Assembly (NCBI GenBank): GCA_002418625.1 | Contig: DIEM01000020.1 | Location: forward strand, 1-31,735 | Source of the DNA: Firmicutes bacterium UBA5774 | Lineage (GTDB): Bacteria; Bacillota; Clostridia; Peptostreptococcales; Anaerovoracaceae | DNA: 31,735 nt | Reading direction: 5' to 3' | Shown: piece by piece, positions 1 to 7,220 of the stretch | How the letters are laid out: each line of letters starts with the position of its first letter | Numbering within the stretch: position 1 is the first letter of the stretch | The notes under the pieces: generated by a model | Database searches by the model: none | Told to the model about the DNA's origin: nothing | Seen by the model: the letters and a program-made list of their open reading frames with translations, nothing else | Position numbers and translations under genes: made by a program

Positions 1-84
1 CGTATGCCCGCTTCTCCGAAGTATTACCAGCAACGCTGCGTTGAGCAATTTCTTCGCGATTTTTCTACCATAAGTATCATTCAT
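1..84 (-). CDS. 5' end of an unidentified gene, cut by the window edge
   Basis: Only the first 28 codons are visible, reading MNDTYGRKIAKKLLNAALLV and onward with no stop before the window edge. The ATG at 84 has a G-rich ribosome site (GGGGGG) seven bases upstream, and a sigma-A-like promoter lies at 159-187 on the same strand. An alternative in-frame ATG five codons upstream would put the G run inside the gene. The fragment is basic and helical in composition and is too short to assign to a family. A terminator at 234-265 separates it from the SDR gene, so it starts its own transcription unit. Confidence 0.5.
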   Translation of the reverse strand, partial: MNDTYGRKIAKKLLNAALLVILRRSGHT

Positions 85-158
85 ATTCAGGCCCCCCATA
101 TCCTGGTTGCGTTAAACGAATCCATACATTAATGGACAGACCAGCTTTTTATACTTCA

Positions 159-187
159 TTTATAATACATCTCGCAGAGAAATACAA
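159..187 (-). promoter_or_regulatory. Sigma-A-like promoter for the left-edge gene
   Basis: On the minus strand the sequence reads TTGTAT, a 17-base spacer, then TATAAA. This matches 4/6 of the -35 and 5/6 of the -10 consensus with ideal spacing. It would give a leader of about 70 bases before the ATG at 84. The rest of 85-309 holds only this promoter and the terminator. Confidence 0.45.
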
Positions 188-233
188 CACGGCGACCAAA
201 ATACTGCCGGTATGCATCGGCGCCGCAGGTGTG

Positions 234-265
234 AAAAGGACCGATCCTGTACATAGGATCGATCC
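234..265 (-). terminator. Intrinsic terminator of the alcohol dehydrogenase/SDR unit
   Basis: On the minus strand an 11-base arm (255-265) pairs with a second arm (238-248) with a single mismatch around a 6-base loop, and is followed by TTTT (234-237). It lies about 45 bases past the SDR stop codon, where the transcription unit should end. Confidence 0.65.
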
Positions 266-309
266 TCAAAAATGTGATTTCTGCTAATACCTGATTGCTT
301 TTATATAGT

Positions 310-1050
310 CTACGCTTCGAACCCGCCGTCTACTTTGATGATCTGGCCATCAATGAACGAAGAATCGTCAGAAGCCAGGAACAAGGCTACGGATGCTATA
401 TCCTCAGGCTGTCCGACTCTTTTTAACGGGCAGTTGTCGATCATTCCCTGCAGTACGGATGGGCCGCCGATGCTGTCGACCATTGCGGTATGAATGGCTC
501 CGGGCGCTATTGCGTTTACACGGATTTCCGGGCCAAGCTCCCACGCCATTGATTTCGTCAGGCCATTCATGGCATGCTTTGACGTGATATACGCCGCAAA
601 ACCATGATGCGCCGCAAATCCGGCGACGGAGGATGTATTGACGATAACGCCCTTTCCTTTTGCTTTCATTATTGGCGCGACCATTTGTGTCAAATATAAT
701 GCCGAGTTCACATTGACATTAAACACGCTCTCCCATTCTTGAAGGGATACGTCCTGCAGCGAGGACATGCTGAGTGTTCCGGCATTGTTGAACAGGATGT
801 CGACAGTTCCGTATGCTTCCAATGTCTTGTCGACAAGTATTTTTGACTCCTCGACCTTTGAAGAGTCTGCGATCACATACATCGCTTCAAAGCCTTCGCT
901 TTTGATCTTGTCGACCACCGCTTTCGCTCTTTCTTCATTTCTTCCGCAAATGACGACCTTCGCACCTTCTCTTGCAAATAAGTATGCTGTTGCCCTGCCC
1001 ATTCCGGATGTGGATCCGGTCAAAATAGCAACCTTGTCTTTTAACTTCAT
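310..1050 (-). CDS. SDR-family NAD(P)-dependent oxidoreductase
   Basis: A 246-residue classical short-chain dehydrogenase/reductase, the usual length. Visible motifs are the Rossmann TGxxxGxG at 11-18, NNAG at 88-91, Asn115, and the catalytic Ser140/141, Tyr154, Lys158 (YITSK). The C-terminal DGGFEA is typical of the FabG/glucose-dehydrogenase-like group. The motif CGRNEER after beta-2 puts an Arg where NADP-preferring members have one, so NADP(H) use is likely but not proven. The start has an AAGGAG ribosome site. It follows the alcohol dehydrogenase gene on the same strand after 95 bases, so the two probably act on related carbonyl or alcohol substrates. The substrate cannot be read from sequence; a 3-oxoacyl-ACP reductase role is possible but no fatty-acid genes are nearby. 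Confidence 0.85.
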   Translation of the reverse strand: MKLKDKVAILTGSTSGMGRATAYLFAREGAKVVICGRNEERAKAVVDKIKSEGFEAMYVIADSSKVEESKILVDKTLEAYGTVDILFNNAGTLSMSSLQDVSLQEWESVFNVNVNSALYLTQMVAPIMKAKGKGVIVNTSSVAGFAAHHGFAAYITSKHAMNGLTKSMAWELGPEIRVNAIAPGAIHTAMVDSIGGPSVLQGMIDNCPLKRVGQPEDIASVALFLASDDSSFIDGQIIKVDGGFEA

Positions 1051-1075
1051 AATGTGCAGCTCCTTTCGTAATCGG

Positions 1076-1129
1076 GAACCGGATCATTGCGCCTCGTTGC
1101 TGGTTTCAGGAAGAACAATGATCCGGTTC
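1076..1129 (-). repeat. 14-bp perfect inverted repeat between adh and SDR genes
   Basis: The arms at 1076-1089 and 1116-1129 are exactly complementary (GAACCGGATCATTG and its reverse complement) around a 26-base loop. The repeat lies in the 95-base gap between the ADH stop and the SDR ribosome site. No T-run follows on either strand, so it does not look like a standard terminator. As RNA it would form a strong intercistronic stem-loop that could stabilise the upstream message or limit readthrough. Confidence 0.7.
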
Positions 1130-1145
1130 GGAAAATGTTGATGAC

Positions 1146-2207
1146 TTAATCAAACAGTACGATAGGTTTGATCAAATCACGAGGTTTGTTAACCATGAGG
1201 GCGAATGCTTCTTCCATAGATTCGAGGCCGTGGAATTTGTGGGTGATCATCTTGCCGGGGTCCACGCGGCCGGCTTCAACAACGGAAAGCAGTCTTTCCA
1301 TTCTTTTTCTTCCGCCCGGGCATAGGCCTCCCTTGATCGTTTTATGAGCCAGGAAGCCTGCTATGATGGCGTTTGGGATATTGATCGATTCAATTTCAGT
1401 CAGCACATTGAGCATTGCGATCTGGCCGCCGCCGAATTTGGCTACTTCGATTGCGGTATAGAAAGTTTCCAGATCTCCGCCGGCCACGATAGACGCGTCG
1501 ACGCCCTTTCCGCCGGTGATCGCCATGATTTGCTCAGCGACGCTCCCCTCTTTATAGCTGACGATGTCCGTCGCGCCGTATTCTTTGGCCAGTTTGATGC
1601 AATCCGGCCTGGTTCCGACTGCAATGATGCGACCCGCTCCTCTGAGCGCCGATCCGGCAACAGCCATCAAGCCTACAGGTCCGATCCCGAAAACAGCGAC
1701 AACATCTCCAAATTTGACCTCAGCCTGCTCAGGCCCGTAAAAACCGGTCGTCATCATGTCCGTGACCATGCAGGCGGCTTCCAGGGAGACGCCTTCCGGA
1801 AGCAGCGCCAGATTCATATCGGCTGATCTGATTTTTATTTTTTCCGCGAATGTTCCGTCTTCATAGGAAGAGAAATTGATTGCAGTGAAGAGTCCGCCGG
1901 CATCCTGCGGTATCCCGTCCTGAATATCAGGGTGCTCCCACGTTGGCGTCGTGCATGGAATGACCACTTTGTCGCCGACCTTGAAATCTTTTACGTTCGA
2001 ACCGATTTCTACAATTTCGCCAACGGATTCATGCCCAAGGATCCTGTTTTTCAGATAGTCTCCTTCCATTTCATAAGCGGAATGGACATCCGACGAACAG
2101 GGTGCCAGCGCCAGCGGTCGCGCGATCGCATCATCCGGCCCGCAAACATATTCCGGCTTTTCGATCCAGCCGACTTTGCCCTTTTCCAGTACGCCAAAAC
2201 CTTTCAT
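1146..2207 (-). CDS. adh: NADP-dependent secondary-alcohol (isopropanol-type) dehydrogenase
   Basis: A 353-residue zinc alcohol dehydrogenase very close in layout to the Thermoanaerobacter brockii enzyme (352 residues). The catalytic zinc ligands fall at the family positions: Cys37, His59, Glu60 and Asp150. Gly198, Thr199, Arg200 and Tyr218 match the NADP-binding set of that enzyme (Gly-Ser-Arg-Tyr), which predicts NADP(H) preference. It should interconvert secondary alcohols and ketones in the cytoplasm, regenerating NADP during fermentation. The start at 2207 is chosen because it reproduces the family N-terminus (MKGF) and has a GGGAGGA ribosome site; an in-frame ATG 11 codons upstream overlaps that site. 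An AraC regulator lies directly upstream and an SDR gene downstream on the same strand. Confidence 0.9.
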   Translation of the reverse strand: MKGFGVLEKGKVGWIEKPEYVCGPDDAIARPLALAPCSSDVHSAYEMEGDYLKNRILGHESVGEIVEIGSNVKDFKVGDKVVIPCTTPTWEHPDIQDGIPQDAGGLFTAINFSSYEDGTFAEKIKIRSADMNLALLPEGVSLEAACMVTDMMTTGFYGPEQAEVKFGDVVAVFGIGPVGLMAVAGSALRGAGRIIAVGTRPDCIKLAKEYGATDIVSYKEGSVAEQIMAITGGKGVDASIVAGGDLETFYTAIEVAKFGGGQIAMLNVLTEIESINIPNAIIAGFLAHKTIKGGLCPGGRKRMERLLSVVEAGRVDPGKMITHKFHGLESMEEAFALMVNKPRDLIKPIVLFD

Positions 2208-2265
2208 AATAAAAAATCCTCCCATTATTATACTTAACATTCGCGCAGAAATATCTTATGCGTTA

Positions 2266-2294
2266 AATGTATAACAATATGAGGATCTTCTCAA
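2266..2294 (-). promoter_or_regulatory. Sigma-A-like promoter of the adh-SDR unit
   Basis: TTGAGA, a 17-base spacer and TACATT read on the minus strand, giving a leader of about 50 bases before the ADH start. It lies in the 133-base gap after the AraC gene. A second TATAAT lies closer to the start codon but lacks a good -35. Confidence 0.45.
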
Positions 2295-2340
2295 TCGACT
2301 AATATGTGATGTTTTTTACAGAAGAATAGCATTTTTGTCA

Positions 2341-3744
2341 TTAAAACTCGAACAGGTAATTGATTATTGCTTCAGGAATATATTTTACGATGCTCTTTTC
2401 CATATTATTAGCAGGGTCGCATATGTCAGAATCCTTGAATTTGATAATAAATTGCCATTTTTGGACCGTTTTCATGCCGTACCTGTAGAGCGCCTGCTCA
2501 ATAAATTTTTCGATTGCAGCGTGAAAAAATGCATTGTCCAAATCACTTCCGACCAGTTTGATGTGAAGCGTTGAATTCAACCCCGCGGAAAGATTGACCC
2601 AAAGGTCCATATTGTTCCAATTGAATACGACTGCCTCGTTTTCAATATGATAATTGTACGTCTGGAAGAGATTCACCACGATGAATTCAGAGGAAACACG
2701 AACGGTTTTTTTGTCCGTTGAATGCAGATATTTTATTTTCATGTAATTGTCGAAAAAAATCGCCAGATCTTTATCTTCAGCGTCCACGCATTGAACGACG
2801 AAATATTCATTCGTATACGCCGCCAGAATCTCCGCGGCACTGCCCAGCGGAAGGTTTTCATAAGCGGCGCCCAATTTTGTATAGCTTTCGCAGCGTTTTC
2901 GATGCTCAAGCGGCATGCAGCCATACCATCTTTTAAAATTTCGATAATAGTATTTGACATCCGAAAATCCACAACGCTCCGAAATCAAGGCGATCGACAT
3001 TCCGGACAGCAGCATGGCCTCCGATTTCAATACTCTTTCGTAATTGATACGTTCCTGGAAGCTGTATGAACTGAGATCCTTCCAGAAGTGGGAAAAATAT
3101 GTCTTGGTTATAAATTCCATACTCACGATATCGTCCAACGTGATTTTTCTGAAATAATTTTCATCCAGATATTTGACGATCCTGTGATACCGGTCCATAT
3201 GGATCGAGCTGATGAAATGATTGCCCTTTTGCAGAAACTGGAGCCAGTTGAAATCATATATCATGGAATAGGCCAGCTGATATTCATACTTTTGAAGAAT
3301 AGTAACGGCAGGAATCTTGCCCTCAGTCATTTCAGCAAGCAGGCCTGTCAGCAGATTGCGGAATTTCGTCTTGTTTCCGCGCCTGATATCATCGTCAATC
3401 TCATCAGTCTTCTCCATCGGATTTTCCTGATAGCTGCTGCTTCTGAAAAACATATGCTTTATATATTGGAATTGATTTTCGAAATGATCCAGATCGAAAT
3501 AAAAGACTGCTGCCATGGTCCCTGAATCGCTTCTCAAAGAATGTACCGATCTATTATTGACAAAAAAGAATTCGCCTTGCCGGACGATTGCCCGCTCAAA
3601 ATTCGAGACGACTTCAATACTGCCGTTTAATGGCAGCAATATCTCCGTAGCATTCTCGTGCCAGTGGATCGGATATCTCCGGATATTTTGGATCTTCACC
3701 AGAAACGGCATGTCCTTGTCAAATAACAGTACTTCCTGATACAT
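2341..3744 (-). CDS. AraC-family transcriptional regulator with extended C-terminal domain
   Basis: 467 residues, well above the 250-300 of a standard AraC regulator. Residues 25-85 look like a cupin sensor (HWHENATEILLPLNGSIEV). Residues 186-283 carry the double helix-turn-helix, including ISERCGFSDVKYYYRNFKRW. About 180 residues follow the HTH, so the DNA-binding domain is central, not terminal. Some clostridial AraC regulators carry glycosidase-like extensions here, but I could not place this one in that or any family. The start has a GGGAGAG ribosome site. As it sits just upstream of adh and SDR on the same strand, it is the obvious candidate regulator of those genes; the ligand is unknown. 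Confidence 0.85.
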   Translation of the reverse strand: MYQEVLLFDKDMPFLVKIQNIRRYPIHWHENATEILLPLNGSIEVVSNFERAIVRQGEFFFVNNRSVHSLRSDSGTMAAVFYFDLDHFENQFQYIKHMFFRSSSYQENPMEKTDEIDDDIRRGNKTKFRNLLTGLLAEMTEGKIPAVTILQKYEYQLAYSMIYDFNWLQFLQKGNHFISSIHMDRYHRIVKYLDENYFRKITLDDIVSMEFITKTYFSHFWKDLSSYSFQERINYERVLKSEAMLLSGMSIALISERCGFSDVKYYYRNFKRWYGCMPLEHRKRCESYTKLGAAYENLPLGSAAEILAAYTNEYFVVQCVDAEDKDLAIFFDNYMKIKYLHSTDKKTVRVSSEFIVVNLFQTYNYHIENEAVVFNWNNMDLWVNLSAGLNSTLHIKLVGSDLDNAFFHAAIEKFIEQALYRYGMKTVQKWQFIIKFKDSDICDPANNMEKSIVKYIPEAIINYLFEF

Positions 3745-3772
3745 TGCTCATCTCTCCCGTCTTCACAATCAA

Positions 3773-3781
3773 ATTATATCA
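3773..3781 (-). promoter_or_regulatory. Extended -10 promoter of the AraC-family gene
   Basis: The minus strand carries TGATATAAT, a perfect extended -10 element, about 29 bases before the start codon. No convincing -35 is present, as is common for extended -10 promoters. Confidence 0.5.
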
Positions 3782-3805
3782 GAGAGCGGCCAGGTCCGAA
3801 AGTCA

Positions 3806-3834
3806 TTGTAATTTAATAAATCCGGGTTTATAAA
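3806..3834 (+). promoter_or_regulatory. Sigma-A-like promoter of the TrhA/hemolysin III gene
   Basis: TTGTAA, 17 bases, TATAAA on the plus strand, divergent from the AraC promoter. The roughly 80-base leader holds GCATT/AATGC/GCATT segments (3845-3884) that could form alternative small hairpins. Confidence 0.45.
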
Positions 3835-3920
3835 TAGTATAGGGGCATTGAAAAATGCTTGAACACTGGAAAATTGCATTTCATTAATAAACAGCCCCAT
3901 ATGATGGCTGATGGTAAAAA

Positions 3921-4571
3921 ATGTCGAATGTATCCAATTTCAATGATCAGAGCAAGGGAGAGGAGATCGCGAACGCGATTTCCCATGGAGTCGGTGCGCT
4001 GCTTTCGATAGCCGGCACGGCTGTCATTATTGTGTTCGCAGTCAAAGACGGCGACCCTATGAAAATCGTCAGCGCTTCCATTTATGGTTTCAGTCTGATC
4101 TCCCTGTTCACCATGTCGACGCTTTATCATGCCTTTAATAAAAATGCCGCAAAAGCCACCTTCCAGAAGCTTGATCATTGCACTATATTCATCCTGATCG
4201 TCGGCAGCTACGCGCCGATATGTCTCTCGCTGCTGGGCGGCGCGCCCGGCTGGACACTTTTTGCCGTCAACCTGTTCTTCGCGGCCGCCGGCATTGCCGC
4301 CAATGCGTTCAGCGTGGAAAAGTGGCATCGGCTGTCCTTGATCCTTTACCTGCTCATGGGCTGGTCTGTCTTGTTTGTGATCAAGCCGCTCTGGAGTCTG
4401 ATAACGCCGGACGGATTTGCACTGCTGCTGATCGGCGGTCTCTTCTACTCCATCGGCGTGATGTTCTATCGGGCGAACAGGCCTCGCTACATGCATTCGG
4501 TCTGGCATCTTTTTGTTTTATGCGGAAGCGCCTTTGTCTATTTTTTCATTCTGCTGAATGTGATTCTATAA
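3921..4571 (+). CDS. PAQR/hemolysin III family membrane protein (TrhA-like)
   Basis: 216 residues with about seven hydrophobic segments, the normal size and layout of the bacterial PAQR/hemolysin III family. Family signatures are visible: SHGVGALLSIAG near residues 17-28, STLYHAFNK, HCTIFILIVGSYAP, and a C-terminal HLFVLCGSAFVYFF. The scattered Ser/His residues form the putative metal site of PAQR hydrolase-like proteins. Members have been linked to membrane energetics and fluidity; the hemolysin label comes from overexpression of one homologue and should not be read as virulence. The ribosome site before the ATG is weak. It stands alone on the plus strand and converges with the DUF3048 gene. 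Confidence 0.88.
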   Translation: MSNVSNFNDQSKGEEIANAISHGVGALLSIAGTAVIIVFAVKDGDPMKIVSASIYGFSLISLFTMSTLYHAFNKNAAKATFQKLDHCTIFILIVGSYAPICLSLLGGAPGWTLFAVNLFFAAAGIAANAFSVEKWHRLSLILYLLMGWSVLFVIKPLWSLITPDGFALLLIGGLFYSIGVMFYRANRPRYMHSVWHLFVLCGSAFVYFFILLNVIL

Positions 4572-4607
4572 AGAACGATATGCTGAAAAAGGATCTGCCC
4601 AAATGAA

Positions 4608-5690
4608 CTACCTGTAACGCACCTGTACCCATCCCGGCACGAGCTGGATCCAGGTTTGCCCCGTTTTCATACGCATCTCCGCACCGGACACATCATAAAA
4701 TACGGTTCGGCTCGTGACGGAGGTCTTCTTCCATGAACCCTTTTGAACATGGCCCTCAGAAAAGAGCAGGGCATCTCCTTCACCGATCAAATCGATCACA
4801 AGCCTCCCCTCAGCATCAAACGACCTCACGGAAACCTGCTGTACCAGAACATTGGCTGCCGCCAGCCTGGCATCTGAAGCGAGATCCTTATAGGGGCTGT
4901 CGTTCAGTGATCTCAAATACATCCCGGCCGTTTCGTCATACCGATAGCCTACATCACCATACTGATAAGGAATCGTCAATTCCGTTGCGATCTCTCCGGA
5001 GAATGATTCGTCTGCAGCCCTGAATTTATATCCGGTGATTTCAGCTTTCTTATCCCAGCCCAGCTTCACGATCTCATCCCATAGATCCTTCGTATCGCTG
5101 TAAAGATTATGCGGCGCCTTTCTTGCCTTATCCCTCCAGAATCCCGAAGAATGGTACATCTGGTTTATATGGGCAATTTTGCCGTTCTTAAAATAGACCT
5201 GGGCCTGGGGGCTTTGTCCGACATGGATATAGACCGCATCCCATTCACGGGCAAGATCAATCAGATAGGGCCTCGCCGAACGAATCGGGCCGATCACATC
5301 CGCCTGCCCATGGAAGAATATCGCGAGATATCTTGTAATGCCGCCCTCTACGGGAATTTCATAGACAAGGTCAGCCTTGTCAAGTCCGGTCTGCGGGCGG
5401 GCAAGTTTATAATTGTCAACGGTGACCGCGATGGCCCTGATTGGCATTTCCTCGATCATCGCTCCGTCAATAGGGCCTTGGACCGCAAATTCGTCCTCAG
5501 GAGCCATGTCCCCGGAAGGCGGCTGCTCCGACTCCGGAAGCACTCCATCGGCATCCCCGGAAATCCGTTCTGCCGCATCCCCGGAATCCGATCTACCAGG
5601 AAGTTCGCATGCCGAAACCATAATAGCCATCAAAACTGTTATAAACAGCAAGATCATGCCATGTCCGGCCAATGCCTTTTTACTTATCAT
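4608..5690 (-). CDS. DUF3048 (YerB-family) lipoprotein
   Basis: 360 residues. The N-terminus is a lipoprotein signal: basic MISKK, a hydrophobic stretch from about 12 to 27, and a lipobox-like VSAC, followed by a low-complexity Ser/Asp/Gly linker. The mature part matches DUF3048/YerB, with the recognisable segments RPQTGLDKADLVYE, GGITRYLAIF, GPIRSARPYLID and the conserved SSGFWRDKARKAPHNLYSD. The second domain ends in WIQLVPG. These proteins are anchored outside the membrane; the biochemical function is not known. The ribosome site before 5690 is poor (GGGG), and an in-frame ATG 11 codons later could be the true start without losing the signal. The long upstream region is described separately. 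Confidence 0.85.
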   Translation of the reverse strand: MISKKALAGHGMILLFITVLMAIMVSACELPGRSDSGDAAERISGDADGVLPESEQPPSGDMAPEDEFAVQGPIDGAMIEEMPIRAIAVTVDNYKLARPQTGLDKADLVYEIPVEGGITRYLAIFFHGQADVIGPIRSARPYLIDLAREWDAVYIHVGQSPQAQVYFKNGKIAHINQMYHSSGFWRDKARKAPHNLYSDTKDLWDEIVKLGWDKKAEITGYKFRAADESFSGEIATELTIPYQYGDVGYRYDETAGMYLRSLNDSPYKDLASDARLAAANVLVQQVSVRSFDAEGRLVIDLIGEGDALLFSEGHVQKGSWKKTSVTSRTVFYDVSGAEMRMKTGQTWIQLVPGWVQVRYR

Positions 5691-5705
5691 CCCGTATCCC
5701 CGCCT

Positions 5706-5807
5706 TTAAAAAACACCGGACAGCAAAAAGCCGCATACAATGATAAAGGGCAGACAATCAATCCATTTAAGAACCGGTCTACCCTTTATCCGAGGTTGTA
5801 CTGCAAT
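5706..5807 (-). CDS. Possible 33-codon membrane peptide with a non-ATG start
   Basis: A strong ribosome-site match AAAGGAGGG (5816-5824) is followed eight bases later by ATT and 33 open codons. The peptide would have a basic front (QPRIKGRPVLK) and a hydrophobic tail (WIDCLPFIIVCGFLLSGVF) ending 15 bases before the DUF3048 start. ATT starts are very rare. The alternative is an ATG at 5827 giving a 13-residue peptide that stops at 5786. Either reading could be chance, so this is reported as a candidate only. Confidence 0.2.
   Translation of the reverse strand: MAVQPRIKGRPVLKWIDCLPFIIVCGFLLSGVF
5742..5790 (-). repeat. 14-bp inverted repeat in the DUF3048 leader
   Basis: The arms 5742-5755 and 5777-5790 pair over 14 bases with a single G-T wobble around a 21-base loop. 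It lies about 50 bases upstream of the DUF3048 start on the minus strand. No T-run follows directly. It could be a leader hairpin or a processing site. Confidence 0.6.
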
Positions 5808-5876
5808 GGAGTACGCCCTCCTTTCATTTTCTGCCCCTAACCCGATCCTCTGATTAGCTTTATCTTTTAGGTATTG

Positions 5877-6035
5877 CTATCTTCTTATCGGATAGATCGG
5901 CATTTCTTGAATCATCGTTATTAATCTTTCGACTAATACTTTGCTTTCAATCTTTAGCTCAGGTCCACAATCATTGCCACATGGCAGATAATCATTTCTC
6001 CTTTGCCGCCGACTCTTTTCGGAGCGCCCCGCCAT
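5877..6035 (-). CDS. Small 52-residue protein with CGNDCG motif, unknown function
   Basis: Found by reading the 423-base gap between threonine aldolase and DUF3048. The ATG at 6035 has an AAGGGG ribosome site nine bases upstream, and a consensus -35 with correct spacing lies just before it (6066-6094). The protein starts MAGRSEKSRRQRRNDYLPCG; residues 1-13 are very basic, Cys19 and Cys23 form a CGNDCG motif, and residues 25-45 look like an amphipathic helix (KIESKVLVERLITMIQE). It ends in IRR at a TAG. It could be a small DNA- or RNA-binding or regulatory protein, but I do not recognise a family. It may be the first gene of a transcript reaching DUF3048, 187 bases downstream. Confidence 0.5.
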   Translation of the reverse strand: MAGRSEKSRRQRRNDYLPCGNDCGPELKIESKVLVERLITMIQEMPIYPIRR

Positions 6036-6065
6036 ATTGGGTTTCCCCTTTTGGTGAGTAAACTT

Positions 6066-6094
6066 ATATTACTGCTGCCGCTTGCTGTTGTCAA
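6066..6094 (-). promoter_or_regulatory. Sigma-A promoter of the 52-residue small gene
   Basis: A perfect TTGACA (minus strand) is followed by exactly 17 bases and TAATAT. The predicted start lies about 25 bases before the small gene's ATG, leaving a short leader that just holds the ribosome site. Confidence 0.6.
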
Positions 6095-6113
6095 TAGTTT
6101 ATTGTCAGAATAT

Positions 6114-7151
6114 TTAAATTATTTTTCGGATATCCGATATCAGTTCCCTGACGTCCTCTTCTTTTGTAGCCCAGCTTGTACAGACACGTATGGCGCTGCT
6201 GCCCTCATCGATATCTTTCCAGAAAGCGAACGCGTATTTTTTTGAAAGCTCCGCCAGCTTGTCCTTGGGCAGGATCGGGAACTGCTGATTCGTATGGGAG
6301 TCGTATAAAAAAGCGCATCCTTTTTCCTTGAATGCTTCCCGGATCATCATGGCAAGCCTGACGGCATGATGGGAGATCTCAAAATACAGCTCCCGCTCAA
6401 GAAGCACAAAGAACTGGATTCCCAGAAGCCTCCCTTTTGCGAGCATTCCGCCACGCTGTTTTATAAGATATCGAAAATCCTTCTTCAATGCATTGTTTGT
6501 GATAACGACCGCTTCACCAAACAAAGCGCCGACTTTCGTCCCTCCTATATAAAATACATCGCAAAGCCGGGCAATATCCGGCAGTGAAAGATCACTGCCG
6601 TCAGCCATGATACCGTAGCCGAGCCTTGCCCCGTCCAGAAAAAGCGGAAGGCCTATTTCTCGGCAGGTCCCGCTGATGGCCTGCAGCTCCGCTTTGCTGT
6701 AAGTCGTCCCGGTTTCGGTCGGATGGGAAATATAAACCATGCCGGGCTGGACAATATGTTCATGATCTTCATCGTTCCAATGCGCATCATAATATTCCCG
6801 GATCTGTTCCGCAGTCAGTTTCCCGTCAGGAGTTCCAATGGCAAGCACCTTGTGGCCGGTCGCCTCTATCGCTCCTGTTTCATGTATGTTGATATGTCCG
6901 GTGACAGGGGAAATGACGCCCTGATGGGGGCGAAGCACGGAGCTGATCACTGTCATATTGGTTTGCGTGCCGCCGACGAGAAAATGGACCTCCGCATCCT
7001 TTCTATCGCACAACTCCTTTATGCGTTCTGCCGCTCTCAGGCAATAATCGTCAGCGCCGTATACCGGCGTCTGATCAAAATTCGTTGCGTTCAGGAGCTC
7101 CAGGATCTTCGGGTGCGCTCCCTCAGCGTAATCGCATTCAAATCTAATCAT
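6114..7151 (-). CDS. ltaE: Threonine aldolase family PLP enzyme
   Basis: 345 residues, full length for the low-specificity L-threonine aldolase branch of the beta-eliminating lyase family. His90 and Glu91 (HINIHETGAIE) stack on and orient the cofactor region, Asp173 (FLDGARL) is the PLP-nitrogen partner, and Lys206 (GGTKVG) is the Schiff-base lysine. It should cleave threonine or allo-threonine to glycine and acetaldehyde in the cytoplasm. The ATG at 7151 has a GAGGAG ribosome site. It follows the cation transporter gene on the same strand after 69 bases, with no clear terminator between, so they may be co-transcribed. Related aromatic lyases share the fold, so substrate specificity is inferred from family. 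Confidence 0.88.
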   Translation of the reverse strand: MIRFECDYAEGAHPKILELLNATNFDQTPVYGADDYCLRAAERIKELCDRKDAEVHFLVGGTQTNMTVISSVLRPHQGVISPVTGHINIHETGAIEATGHKVLAIGTPDGKLTAEQIREYYDAHWNDEDHEHIVQPGMVYISHPTETGTTYSKAELQAISGTCREIGLPLFLDGARLGYGIMADGSDLSLPDIARLCDVFYIGGTKVGALFGEAVVITNNALKKDFRYLIKQRGGMLAKGRLLGIQFFVLLERELYFEISHHAVRLAMMIREAFKEKGCAFLYDSHTNQQFPILPKDKLAELSKKYAFAFWKDIDEGSSAIRVCTSWATKEEDVRELISDIRKII

Positions 7152-7220
7152 ATATTGATCTCCTCACTATATTTGTTATAATCATGTCTATTATATTCTA
7201 TCACAAAATGGAGGTTTTTT

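Noticed and set aside
3840..3860. GGGGCATTGAAAAATGCTT as a sigma-54 promoter ahead of TrhA
   Set aside because: The GG and GC elements are separated by 11 bases, not the strict ten, and a sigma-A-like promoter lies at 3806-3834.
3828..4508. 226-codon open frame on the minus strand
   Set aside because: It is antisense to the TrhA gene, which has a family signature and hydrophobic segments; the shadow product is Gln/Arg/His-rich.
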